Part shown: piece by piece, positions 16,953-25,473 of the stretch | Layout: each line of letters starts with the position of its first letter | Position numbering within the stretch: the first letter of the stretch is position 1 | Assembly: GCA_022839995.1 (NCBI GenBank) | Contig: JALHIN010000010.1 | Span: 16,375-80,374, forward strand | DNA from: 79-D21 sp022839995 | GTDB taxonomy: Bacteria > Synergistota > Synergistia > Synergistales > 79-D21 | Length of the DNA stretch: 64,000 nucleotides | Direction of reading: 5' to 3' | Position numbers and translations under genes: made by a program | The notes under the pieces: generated by a model | Seen by the model: the letters and a program-made list of their open reading frames with translations, nothing else | Databases searched by the model: none | What the model was told of the DNA's origin: nothing

Positions 16953-19900
16953 TCAGCTTCTGAGGGCAGATTCAACCGCGGGGAGATTCGCACCCATCTT
17001 CCGTGACAGATGGGAAAGGATTCGCACGAGGCTCCTTGAATTCCCGTAAGGCTTTGCACCGAGAGGCTGAACGTGCAGCTGACCGGTCAGGCCGTTGAAA
17101 GAGCCTTCCCTTTCGGTCCAGGCGGCGACGGGGAGAAGCACCTCTGCTTCTTCGGCCTCCAGCTCGGTCGGTTTCGTCGTGAAAGAAGCGAAAAGATCCA
17201 ACGTCCTCAAATCTGCAGCGGTGAGCCCAAAAGCTTCGGGCGAAGTCCCCGCAAGGACAAGGGCCTTGACCTTCCCCGAACGGACGGATTGCTGGATTTG
17301 AGACACACCGGCGCTCGAGAACCCAAGGGAGATCAGGCCCACCGCGTTTGCGGCTTCGTGCAGGATGAGCCCCTTCCTTTGCTTCAACTGGTCGAGCAGT
17401 GCGGTGGTTTCCGAAGCCAGCCGCGGGTCGGCCGCAAAGACGCCTCCCCATAGGGTCGAAAGGGACTTTGCATTCGTAAGGACGCGGGCCGCTTTTTCTA
17501 TGGTTTCCGCTGGAATGCCCGTCAGGGCTTCGACCTTTGCCGCCGTGTAGTCGGTCAGTGCTTCCGGCAGAGCAGCTCCCTTCTGGTTCAGCGAGGCTGC
17601 TAAAAGCCCCCTCACGAGGTGTTCCTCTGTTCCTGCGATCGGCGATAGGATCAACGCCTCTCCTCTTTCCAGCTTCTTCGGGATCCGGCCGATTGCCACG
17701 ACCTGGGCATGGCGCTGACGCATCGCCTTTCTGATGAAGGACGTCAGGACGGGTTGCCGATTGTCGGTGTCCGCGTCCAGGAGGAGAAGCGCATCGGAGG
17801 CATTGAGGTCGCCGTAGTCTTCCGGCTTCCATTCGGTTCCCCATTTTGTTTTCAACGTGTTCCAGGCTGCGGCGCCGCAGTCCAGCCCGGCAAAATGGAT
17901 CGGGGCACCGCCGAGGCCATCCGCAGAGAGTTTCCCTAGGGCCGTTGCCTCTTCGTTGCTCAAGTTGCCTCCTGCCAGCAGAAGAACCGATTCAACCCCC
18001 TGCGATTCGACCGCGGCCTTCAATTTTGAGGACAGGTGTTCAAGGGCTTGGTCCCAATCGGTTTCAAACAGCCGACCGTTGACCCGGAGCATGGGGCTGC
18101 CAAGTCGATTCTCCGTCGTGGAGAGGGGCAGCGCCCGAGCCAGCCTGCAACTGTTCCCCATCGTTGGAGAAGCCGCGTTGTCGAGGTCCGTCGTGACTCT
18201 CACCAGCCTGGAAGACCCCTTGTCGAGGTTCAGCACGATATCGCAACCGACCGGGCATTCCGAGCAGGCTGTGGGGACGAGGACGGGCTTTTCGCTATGG
18301 GGCCACCTGGGAGCCTTCTTTTCGGTCAAGGCCCCTACCGGGCACATCTGGACGCAGAGCCCGCAGGAGGTGCACTCCGATTCATCGATCGGTTTCCAGA
18401 ACTCCGTGTCGATGAGTCCTTCGAACCCGCGCTTGGTGAAGTCGATCGCGTGGAACCCCGCGATCTCGTCACAGGTACGCACGCACCGCCCGCAAAGGAT
18501 GCACTTGTCCATGTTCCGATCGTAGAACGCATTTGCTTCGACCACTCTCGGGATGTGTTCGCCCGCAACCCTTTCGGGCTGAACCTCGTAATCCTGGCCG
18601 TATCGGCGGAGTCGGCATTCGTGAAGGTCCTGGCATCCGCATTCCATGCAGCGCTTCGCGTCACGGAGCGTCTGTTCCTCCGTCAATCCGCTGCTGTACT
18701 CCTTGAAACCCATCTGGACTCGAAGCTGGGGGTCGACATGGGCGACCTCTTCCTGCGGCTGTTTCTCGATGTGGGTGAAGTCGGCCGGTCCCAAATCGGT
18801 TCGGACAACATCGTATTCAAATGGCTTTTTCGGTTTTCCGGTCGTAATGTACGAATGGATGGACATCGCTGCGTAATGGCCGTTGCCGATGGCCCTGACT
18901 GCGATGTCCGGTCCGGTCTGCTGGTCGCCGCATACAAAGACTCCCGGTAAGGGGGTCGCGTAGTTTTCGTCGACAATCATTTGCTTCCCGTCGTGAAGGG
19001 CCTTGGGAATTCCGTCAAAACGGATCTGTTGGCCGATGGCAGCGATCACGGTGTCGACTTCAATCCGAACGATTTCCCCCGTGGGCAGGGGTTTTCGGCG
19101 ACCGGAGGCATCCGGTTCCCCCAAAACCATTCTCTCGCATTCGAGGGCCTCGACGCGGCCGTTCCCGATGACCGCCTTGGGTGCCATGAGGAAGTGGAAT
19201 TCGACACCTTCTTCCATCGCTTCATGGATCTCGATATCCTGCGCGGGCATTTCCTCCCGTGTTCGGCGGTAAACCACCATGACTTGCTCCGCACCGAGGC
19301 GTTTTGCACAGCGGCAGGCGTCCATCGCGGTGTTGCCTCCGCCGACCACTGCGACCCTTGAGCCGATCCCGGTGGGAAGCGAGTTGTTCACCTTGTAAAG
19401 GAAATCGATCCCGCCGAAAACCCCCGGCAAATCCTCCCCTGGGACTCTCATGGGTGAGGATTTCCAGCACCCCATCGCCAAAAGGACAGCGTCGTATTCG
19501 TCGCGAAGCTGGTCCAGGGAAATGTCCCTCCCCAGGGCCGTTTCGGTCCTCACTTCAATTCCGTGGTCGGTGATCCATTGGATTTCCCGGGTAAGGATTT
19601 CCCTCGGAAGGCGGTAATCGGGGATTCCGTACCGCATCATGCCCCCGAGGTCGGACTCCTTGTCGAAAAGAGTGACTCCGTAGCCCATCTTCCTGAGGAA
19701 ATAGGCGGCAGAAACACCAGCAGGTCCGCCTCCGACGATCGCCACCCGGCGATGGTTTTCCACGATTTCGGGAATGCGGGAAAGGGCATCGTTCTTCAGG
19801 CACCAGTCTCCGACAAAACGCTTGATTTCACGGATAGAAACCGGCTGCTCATCGACAAAGTTCCTGCGGCATTTTTCTTCGCAGGGAGCAGGGCAGACTC

Positions 19901-20342
19901 TCCCGATCGAAGCCGGGAGGGTGATGTTCTTGTGCAGTGCTTCGAGGGATTCTTCGTATTTCCCCTGGGCTGCCAGGTTGATGTATCCCTGGACGTCTCC
20001 ATGTGCAGGGCAGGCTAGGGTGCAGGGGGGGCGGCAATCTCCGACGTGGTCCGAAAACAGAAGCTCCAGGGCCAGTTTCCGTGCCTTCCTGACCCTTTCC
20101 GTATTCGTCTGGATGATCATCCCCGGGGCGATGGTCGAAGCGCAGGCCCGAACCAGGGCTTTCGCCCCCTTGACGTCCACTAGGCAGACCGAACATCCTC
20201 CATGTACGGAAAGGTGGGGGTCGTAGCAGAGAGTCGGGATTTCGACCCCGCATTCCCCGCAAAGGTCCAGGATCTTCTGGCCGCCGTAACCGTAAACTTC
20301 CTTGCCGTCAAGGATGACCTTCACATTCCGATCCATGGTCAT
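16953..20342 (-). CDS. NuoG-like iron-sulfur subunit fused to a GltD-like FAD/NADPH domain (StnC-like)
   Basis: 1129 aa electron-transfer subunit. In order: a [2Fe-2S] domain (CGECGVEIPTLC, GGCSVC; about residues 28-65); a GltD/NfnB-like module with CRPPCTLACPAHGDVQGYI, FAD loop GGGPAGVSAAY (about 207-217) and NADPH loop GGGNTAMDACR (about 333-345); two [4Fe-4S] motifs CILCGRCVRTC and CTSCGLCVQMCP; then CSECPVGC and a C-terminal molybdopterin-oxidoreductase-type fold with no obvious catalytic Cys/Sec. No H-cluster motifs, so it is not an [FeFe]-hydrogenase. With the next two genes it matches the plan of the Sporomusa-type transhydrogenase (ferredoxin, NADH, NADPH). ATG at 20342 follows AGGAGG. 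The assignment to Stn rests on architecture and is inference. Confidence 0.8.
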   Translation of the reverse strand: MTMDRNVKVILDGKEVYGYGGQKILDLCGECGVEIPTLCYDPHLSVHGGCSVCLVDVKGAKALVRACASTIAPGMIIQTNTERVRKARKLALELLFSDHVGDCRPPCTLACPAHGDVQGYINLAAQGKYEESLEALHKNITLPASIGRVCPAPCEEKCRRNFVDEQPVSIREIKRFVGDWCLKNDALSRIPEIVENHRRVAIVGGGPAGVSAAYFLRKMGYGVTLFDKESDLGGMMRYGIPDYRLPREILTREIQWITDHGIEVRTETALGRDISLDQLRDEYDAVLLAMGCWKSSPMRVPGEDLPGVFGGIDFLYKVNNSLPTGIGSRVAVVGGGNTAMDACRCAKRLGAEQVMVVYRRTREEMPAQDIEIHEAMEEGVEFHFLMAPKAVIGNGRVEALECERMVLGEPDASGRRKPLPTGEIVRIEVDTVIAAIGQQIRFDGIPKALHDGKQMIVDENYATPLPGVFVCGDQQTGPDIAVRAIGNGHYAAMSIHSYITTGKPKKPFEYDVVRTDLGPADFTHIEKQPQEEVAHVDPQLRVQMGFKEYSSGLTEEQTLRDAKRCMECGCQDLHECRLRRYGQDYEVQPERVAGEHIPRVVEANAFYDRNMDKCILCGRCVRTCDEIAGFHAIDFTKRGFEGLIDTEFWKPIDESECTSCGLCVQMCPVGALTEKKAPRWPHSEKPVLVPTACSECPVGCDIVLNLDKGSSRLVRVTTDLDNAASPTMGNSCRLARALPLSTTENRLGSPMLRVNGRLFETDWDQALEHLSSKLKAAVESQGVESVLLLAGGNLSNEEATALGKLSADGLGGAPIHFAGLDCGAAAWNTLKTKWGTEWKPEDYGDLNASDALLLLDADTDNRQPVLTSFIRKAMRQRHAQVVAIGRIPKKLERGEALILSPIAGTEEHLVRGLLAASLNQKGAALPEALTDYTAAKVEALTGIPAETIEKAARVLTNAKSLSTLWGGVFAADPRLASETTALLDQLKQRKGLILHEAANAVGLISLGFSSAGVSQIQQSVRSGKVKALVLAGTSPEAFGLTAADLRTLDLFASFTTKPTELEAEEAEVLLPVAAWTEREGSFNGLTGQLHVQPLGAKPYGNSRSLVRILSHLSRKMGANLPAVESALRS

Positions 20343-20351
20343 CGTTCCTCC

Positions 20352-22106
20352 TTATTCCACGCTGATGGCGCCGACCGGGCAGACTTTGATGCATTGCCCG
20401 CAGCGGACGCAGGTCTCGTCATCGATGAGGTGCGGTTTTTTCACTTCGCCCGTAATGGCACCGACCGGGCAGGCCCGGGCGCATTTCGTGCATCCGATGC
20501 ACTTCTCCGGGTTGACCGTGTAGTGGATCAGGGCCGAACATACTTTCGCCGGGCACTTCTTGTCCTGGATGTGTGCGAGGTATTCGTGCTCGAAATATTT
20601 CAGTGTGGTCAGCACGGGGTTGGGTGCGGTCTGGCCCAATCCGCAAAGCGACCCGTCCCGGATTTGGGGAGCAAGTTCCTTCAAAGTTTCGAGGTCTTCC
20701 ATTTTTCCCTTGCCCTCGCAGATCCTCGTCAGGATTTCGAGCATCCGTTTCGTCCCGATCCGGCAGAATGGGCATTTGCCGCAGGATTCCTTCTGGGTGA
20801 AGGAAAGGAAGAAGCGAGCCACGTCGACCATGCAGGTCCCTTCGTCCATGACGACCATGCCGCCGGAGCCCATGATCGCCCCGGTTGCCGTAATCGATTC
20901 GTAGTCGACCGGCGTGTCGATCAAGGAAGCAGGGATGCACCCGCCGGACGGGCCGCCCATCTGAACGGCCTTGAAAGCCTTCCCGCCCTGGATTCCACCT
21001 CCGATATCGTAGATGACCTCCCTGAGGGACATCCCCATCGGAACTTCGACCAGTCCCCCCTTACGGATCTTTCCGGCAAGGGCAAAAACCTTTGTTCCCT
21101 TGCTCTTCTCGGTTCCGTACCGGGAAAAGGCTTCATGCCCGTTGGCCAGGATCCAGGGGATGTTGGCCAGCGTTTCGACATTGTTGATGTTCGTCGGTTT
21201 GCCGAAAACTCCCTTGTGGGCGGGGAACGGAGGCCTTGGCCGGGGCATCCCTCGTTTGCCTTCGATCGAGGCAATCAGCGCGGTTTCCTCCCCGCACACG
21301 AACGCTCCCGCCCCTTCCTTGATGTAGATGTCGAAGGAGAAACTGCTTCCGAGGATGTCCTTCCCCAGGTAGCCTTTCTGGCGCGCCTGTTCGAGAGCCT
21401 TGTTCAGGTGCTTGATTGCCAGCGGGTATTCCGCGCGGCAGTAGATGATGCCCTGGGACGCGCCGATCGCGTATCCGCAGATGGCCATTCCCTCGATCAC
21501 GCTGTGGGGATCGCCCTCGAGCACCGAGCGGTCCATGAATGCCCCGGGATCCCCTTCGTCCGCGTTGCAGACCACGTACTTGGAATCTCCCTTGGCATCA
21601 TGGGCGAAACGCCACTTCATCCCAGTCGGGAAACCAGCGCCACCGCGGCCGCGTAGGCCGCTCTTGAGGACTTCATCGATGACCTGGTCCTGCGACATTT
21701 CGAAGAGGGCCTTCCTCAACGAGGCGTACCCGCCGCGTTCTTCGTATTCTTCGATTTTCTGCGGATCGATCAGTCCGCAGTTCCGGAGGACGATACGAAC
21801 CTGCTTTTCCATCATCCGGTTTTCAGGAGCTTCCTCTACGGTCTTGCTCAGGATGGGAGAAACCGTGGAAGAACCATCCAGGAGTGCGGCGACGGTACTC
21901 GGGGTGACTTCGCCGTAGAGCTCGCTCTTGCCGTCCCGCTCAATTTCGACCAGCGGTTCATGGAAGCAGAGGCCGATGCACCCGACCTTCTTGAGCTCCA
22001 CATCCGTGCGGTCCTTGAGCAGGGATTCCAGTTTTTCATAAACCGGTCCGGCACCCGCTGCGATTCCGCAGCTTGACATGCCGACCTTGACGATCACCTT
22101 TGCCAA
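20352..22106 (-). CDS. NuoF-like NADH-binding flavoprotein subunit (HydB/StnB-like)
   Basis: 584 aa subunit expected to bind NADH and FMN. An N-terminal thioredoxin-like [2Fe-2S] domain (SSCGIAAGAG, GCIGLCFHEP; residues 10-50) precedes the NuoF core with RGRGGAGFPTGMKW and the NADH/FMN region VCNADEGDPGAFMDR, the SLBB and [4Fe-4S] domain (ESCGKCPFCRIGTKR), and two C-terminal ferredoxin clusters (CIGCTKCARACP, CVRCGQCIKVCP). TTG at 22106 was chosen because GGAGGTG ends 5 bases before it; an ATG at 22121 is possible but would have the Shine-Dalgarno inside the gene. Located between NuoE- and NuoG-like genes with short gaps. Confidence 0.9.
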   Translation of the reverse strand: MAKVIVKVGMSSCGIAAGAGPVYEKLESLLKDRTDVELKKVGCIGLCFHEPLVEIERDGKSELYGEVTPSTVAALLDGSSTVSPILSKTVEEAPENRMMEKQVRIVLRNCGLIDPQKIEEYEERGGYASLRKALFEMSQDQVIDEVLKSGLRGRGGAGFPTGMKWRFAHDAKGDSKYVVCNADEGDPGAFMDRSVLEGDPHSVIEGMAICGYAIGASQGIIYCRAEYPLAIKHLNKALEQARQKGYLGKDILGSSFSFDIYIKEGAGAFVCGEETALIASIEGKRGMPRPRPPFPAHKGVFGKPTNINNVETLANIPWILANGHEAFSRYGTEKSKGTKVFALAGKIRKGGLVEVPMGMSLREVIYDIGGGIQGGKAFKAVQMGGPSGGCIPASLIDTPVDYESITATGAIMGSGGMVVMDEGTCMVDVARFFLSFTQKESCGKCPFCRIGTKRMLEILTRICEGKGKMEDLETLKELAPQIRDGSLCGLGQTAPNPVLTTLKYFEHEYLAHIQDKKCPAKVCSALIHYTVNPEKCIGCTKCARACPVGAITGEVKKPHLIDDETCVRCGQCIKVCPVGAISVE

Positions 22107-22126
22107 TCCGGACACCTCCATTCAGT

Positions 22127-22615
22127 TCAGTCGGCTTTACGGTAGGATTCGAGGATCTCGACGGCCTTTTCCGGGGTCAGGCGGCCATGGACCTCGTCAT
22201 CGACCATCATGACGGGTGCCAGACTGCAGCAGCCCAGGCATGCGACAAATTGCAGGGTAAAAAGCCCGTCCCCGGTCGTTTCGCCTTCTTTGACATTGAG
22301 GTGCCGCTGGAGCATTTCGCCAACGCGAAGAGATCCCTGGACATGGCATGCCGTTCCCCTGCAAAGGCGAATGACATGTTTCCCCTGCGGCTGGAGCCGG
22401 AACATCGCATAAAAGGTCGCGACACCAAACATCTCCGCAGCGGGAATGTCCAATTCCCTCGATAGGAAGTCCAGCGCTTCCGGCGAGAGATACCCCAGTT
22501 TTTCCTGAACGGCTGCCAAAAGCGGGATGGTGATGCCCTTTCCACCCTTGAAACGCTCGATAATCGGCTTCAAGGCCTCCTCGAGCTCGGGCTTGCCCGT
22601 TACCAACGTAGGCAT
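22127..22615 (-). CDS. NuoE-like [2Fe-2S] subunit (HydC/StnA-like)
   Basis: 162 aa thioredoxin-fold ferredoxin subunit that accompanies NuoF-type subunits. The four ligands follow the family pattern: two in CRGTACHVQG and two in CLGCCSLAPV. The ATG at 22615 is preceded by AAGGAGGG. It is the first gene of the three-gene reverse operon and has a likely promoter about 85 bases upstream. Confidence 0.92.
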   Translation of the reverse strand: MPTLVTGKPELEEALKPIIERFKGGKGITIPLLAAVQEKLGYLSPEALDFLSRELDIPAAEMFGVATFYAMFRLQPQGKHVIRLCRGTACHVQGSLRVGEMLQRHLNVKEGETTGDGLFTLQFVACLGCCSLAPVMMVDDEVHGRLTPEKAVEILESYRKAD

Positions 22616-22698
22616 TTCTTTCCCTCCTTGCCGACTCCACACAAATTTGGGGAGGAGCTTTCGGGCTCCCTCCCCTTTTCCTGACTCCTTGCCCTGAC

Positions 22699-22735
22699 AT
22701 TATACCCTGTTGGTTGTTCTTTTCGAAAAAAGAAC
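22699..22735 (-). promoter_or_regulatory. Promoter with overlapping inverted repeat, upstream of the NuoE/F/G operon
   Basis: On the minus strand a perfect TATAAT lies at 22704-22699. An 8-bp inverted repeat, GTTCTTTT and AAAAGAAC separated by CGAA (22716-22735), sits where the -35 element should be. The layout (8-4-8) is that of a dimeric repressor operator; the half-sites do not match the Rex consensus. Confidence 0.5.
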
Positions 22736-22802
22736 CGATGTGAAAAAAAGAATAAAGGGAACGTACATGAGAGTCGAGCATTTAATGCTAAACTTTTGAA
22801 GA

Positions 22803-22830
22803 TTGACATTCATTTACACTATGATAATAT
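22803..22830 (+). promoter_or_regulatory. Promoter for glutaredoxin
   Basis: Perfect TTGACA at 22803-22808 and TAATAT at 22825-22830, spacer 16 bp. It is divergent from the NuoE operon promoter; the whole 270-bp intergenic region is AT-rich compared with the surroundings. Confidence 0.65.
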
Positions 22831-22886
22831 CCCCATAGTGGTATATATGCCAGGTGGCAGACTTTGATCACGGGAGGAGATACTGC

Positions 22887-23135
22887 ATGAACGTTAAAGT
22901 CTACTCGACACCGACATGTCCGTGGTGCACGAAAGTAAAGGATTTCCTGAAGCAGCTAAACGTGGACTATGAAGAGGTCGACGTCAGCTCGAACCGGGAA
23001 GCCGCTATGGAAATGGTCAAGAAGACGCGGCAGATGGGTGTTCCTGTAACCCAGATCAACGGGCGGTTCATCGTGGGCTTCAATGCTTCCGAGATCGAAA
23101 GCGCCTTGAAGGAAGCCGGGATTCTCAAAGGGTAA
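22887..23135 (+). CDS. Glutaredoxin-like (NrdH/YruB-type) protein
   Basis: 82 aa thiol-disulfide oxidoreductase of the thioredoxin fold. Redox motif CPWC at residues 11-14 after YSTPT, and the cis-Pro/GSH-site-like stretch GVPVTQINGRFIVGFN. Likely reduces small disulfides or accompanies peroxiredoxin/ribonucleotide reductase; the exact partner is unknown. ATG at 22887 follows GGGAGGAG. Monocistronic: own promoter and a following hairpin. Confidence 0.9.
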   Translation: MNVKVYSTPTCPWCTKVKDFLKQLNVDYEEVDVSSNREAAMEMVKKTRQMGVPVTQINGRFIVGFNASEIESALKEAGILKG

Positions 23136-23157
23136 CGAGAGCGAATCGAAGAGGGAC

Positions 23158-23186
23158 AGAAGGGGCTGGCTTGTCCAGCCCCTTCT
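23158..23186 (+). terminator. Hairpin after glutaredoxin
   Basis: AGAAGGGGCTGG (23158-23169) pairs exactly with CCAGCCCCTTCT (23175-23186), loop CTTGT. The tail is not T-rich. Confidence 0.6.
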
Positions 23187-23212
23187 GAATTGTGACTTCA
23201 GGAGGTTTGCCG

Positions 23213-24601
23213 ATGACGGAGAAACTTCTGACGATCGGTGTAGGTGGGGCGATCGGTGTAGGATCGAAAATGGGACGCGTGGAAGAGAAAGAGATGGAAC
23301 TTCTGGAGGCTTCCTTGAGGAAAGCCGAGGCTCAGCTAAGAATTGCTTCGGGCAGCGGCCTGGGCGGCGCAGGATGGATCCGGCTACCCTATTCGGACCT
23401 CGAGCCTGTCCGCTGCGTTGCCGAAAAAATCGCAGTCTTTGATTCGATTGTACAGGTAGGAATCGGGGGATCCGCCCTCGGAAACCTCATGCTGAACAAT
23501 GCGTTTCAGCACCCGCATCATAACGAACTGAGCAGGAAAGAGAGAAAGGCCCCGCGTTTTTACATGGCCGACAACCCTGATCCACAAAGCCTGGCAGGAA
23601 TCTGGGACTGCATTGACCCAGCAAGAACGGCTTTCATCGTTGCAAGCAAATCCGGCTCGACTGCCGAGACGATGGCGGTCTTCCTTTGGTTTTTCGAAGC
23701 TCTAAGGGAAGCGCTGGGGGAAGAAAAGGCTTTTGGCCATTTCGTCTTCGTTACGGATCCGGACCAAGGGCTCCTGAGAGGGCTTGCATCGAAGGGCGTA
23801 CTGGGAATCCTGCCCGTTCCGAAAGACGTGGGGGGACGTTTTTCAGTTCTTTCTCCTGTCGGCCTTCTGTCTTCAATGGCCATGGGCCTTCCGGTGAACG
23901 AGGTGCTGGAGGGAGCCCGGAGCCTGGATGGAATTTTGAAGAGGGGGAAAGGGATCTGGGAAAATCCTGCCTGGATCCTTGCAGCACTGCATACGCTGCA
24001 TTTTCGAAAGGGGAGGCCCATGGCCGTCCTGATGCCGTATGCGGATGCGCTGGAGCGGTTTGCGGAATGGCATGCCCAGCTTTGGGGCGAAAGCCTCGGG
24101 AAACAAGGGGAAGGCAGTACGCCCGTCAGGGCGCTTGGTGCGATCGACCAGCATTCCCAGGTGCAATTGTACGTCGAGGGTCCGGATGACAAGCTCTTCA
24201 CCTTCCTGAACGTTGAAAAGAGAGGCCCCGATTGGTACATACCGGAGTCCCCCCTCATGGAACTTTCCGGGGCAAATTACCTAGGCAAACATTCTTTCGA
24301 CGAACTCCTTTCTGCAGAAGCCCGATCAACGGCTGCAGCGCTGAAAAAAGCGGGAAAGCCAGTCATCTGGATGGAAATTCCCAGAATCGACGGGCTGCGC
24401 GTCGGAACTCTCATCTTCCTGTATGAGTGGGTTACGGCCTTGTCGGGTCTTTTGATGGAGATTAATCCCTTTGACCAGCCTGGCGTCGAGCAGGGGAAGC
24501 GGTATACTTATGGGCTGATGGGGAGGGCTGGATATGAATCCGATGCGGCCGAGGTTTCGAAGGAATTTAAGGAGATCGTTTCAAAAGCCCTCACGGTTTA
24601 A
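23213..24601 (+). CDS. pgi: Glucose-6-phosphate isomerase
   Basis: Interconverts glucose-6-phosphate and fructose-6-phosphate. 462 aa from the ATG at 23213, 8 bases after AGGAGG. SIS-type phosphosugar motifs: VGIGGSALGN (about residues 83-92) and ASKSGSTAETMA (about 144-155); the C-terminal signature region includes NPFDQPGVEQGK. Length fits the short bacterial/archaeal-like class. First gene of a run that continues into panC-panB-panE-sufC-sufB with gaps of at most 16 bases. Confidence 0.93.
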   Translation: MTEKLLTIGVGGAIGVGSKMGRVEEKEMELLEASLRKAEAQLRIASGSGLGGAGWIRLPYSDLEPVRCVAEKIAVFDSIVQVGIGGSALGNLMLNNAFQHPHHNELSRKERKAPRFYMADNPDPQSLAGIWDCIDPARTAFIVASKSGSTAETMAVFLWFFEALREALGEEKAFGHFVFVTDPDQGLLRGLASKGVLGILPVPKDVGGRFSVLSPVGLLSSMAMGLPVNEVLEGARSLDGILKRGKGIWENPAWILAALHTLHFRKGRPMAVLMPYADALERFAEWHAQLWGESLGKQGEGSTPVRALGAIDQHSQVQLYVEGPDDKLFTFLNVEKRGPDWYIPESPLMELSGANYLGKHSFDELLSAEARSTAAALKKAGKPVIWMEIPRIDGLRVGTLIFLYEWVTALSGLLMEINPFDQPGVEQGKRYTYGLMGRAGYESDAAEVSKEFKEIVSKALTV

Positions 24602-24615
24602 AAGGGGGAATCCTT

Positions 24616-25473
24616 TTGCTTCGAATTGACGGGAATGTCGAAAAACTGAGAAGAGCGGTGCGGGGCCTCAGGCAGGAAGGCGGGACGGTCGGTTTCGTCC
24701 CGACGATGGGGTACCTCCACGAGGGACATCTTTCTCTTGTGAGAAAGTCGGTTTCCGAGAACCAAACTACGGTCGTATCGATCTTCGTCAATCCGCTGCA
24801 GTTCGGACCAAACGAGGACTATGAAGCCTATCCCAGAGACCTGGAAAAGGATTGCATGCTGCTGGAAAAGGAAGGGGTGGACCTCGTTTACTGCCCGAAA
24901 CCGGAGGACCTTTACCACCCGGACCACTCGACGTACGTCGTGGAGGAAGGCGTGAGCCGGGATCTATGCGGTGCCAGCCGGCCCGGGCATTTTCGCGGAG
25001 TCTGCACCGTAGTGCTCAAACTCTTCCATCTCGTCGAGCCGGACAGGGCATACTTCGGAGAGAAGGATTACCAACAGCTCCAGGTCATTCGGCGAATGGT
25101 CCGCGACCTGAACGTCCCGGTGGAGATCAGGGGGTGCCCTATCGTCAGGGAGCAGGACGGACTGGCCCTGAGCAGCCGAAACGTGTACCTTTCTCCTCCC
25201 GAAAGGGCTTCGGCCTTGGCTTTGAGTCGATCCTTGAAAAAGGCGAAAGCCCTGTACGATTCCGGGGAGAGGGACGCGGCGAGGATTGTAGGGTGCGTCA
25301 GGGAAGAGTTGAAGGGCGACCCGAGCCTGTATGTCGAGTACGTGGAAGTGAGGGACGCGTCTGAACTGTCGGCCTTGAAAACGATCGAGAGGCCGGCGGT
25401 CCTAGCGCTTGCGGTAAGGGTCGGGAAGACGCGCCTGATCGACAACGTAATCCTGGGAGAGGGTAATCCATGA
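24616..25473 (+). CDS. panC: Pantothenate synthetase
   Basis: ATP-dependent condensation of pantoate and beta-alanine. 285 aa. HIGH-like motif GYLHEGHLSLV, FVNPLQFGPNEDY, the pantoate-site FGEKDYQQLQVIRRMV and KMSKS-like stretch LALSSRNVYLS. TTG start at 24616 after AAGGGGG. The stop overlaps the panB ATG (ATGA). Confidence 0.97.
   Translation: MLRIDGNVEKLRRAVRGLRQEGGTVGFVPTMGYLHEGHLSLVRKSVSENQTTVVSIFVNPLQFGPNEDYEAYPRDLEKDCMLLEKEGVDLVYCPKPEDLYHPDHSTYVVEEGVSRDLCGASRPGHFRGVCTVVLKLFHLVEPDRAYFGEKDYQQLQVIRRMVRDLNVPVEIRGCPIVREQDGLALSSRNVYLSPPERASALALSRSLKKAKALYDSGERDAARIVGCVREELKGDPSLYVEYVEVRDASELSALKTIERPAVLALAVRVGKTRLIDNVILGEGNP

Noticed and set aside
20202..21656. Long plus-strand open frame opposite the NuoF-like gene
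   Set aside because: Antisense shadow of a conserved gene; Asp/His/Arg-rich composition is typical of mirrored GC-rich codons.
16953..22615. [FeFe]-hydrogenase HydABC
   Set aside because: NuoE and NuoF fit, but the large subunit has a GltD-like module and no H-cluster cysteine motifs.
22716..22735. Rex operator
   Set aside because: Spacing fits, but the half-sites (GTTCTTTT) do not match the Rex TTGTxA consensus; kept only as an unassigned inverted repeat.
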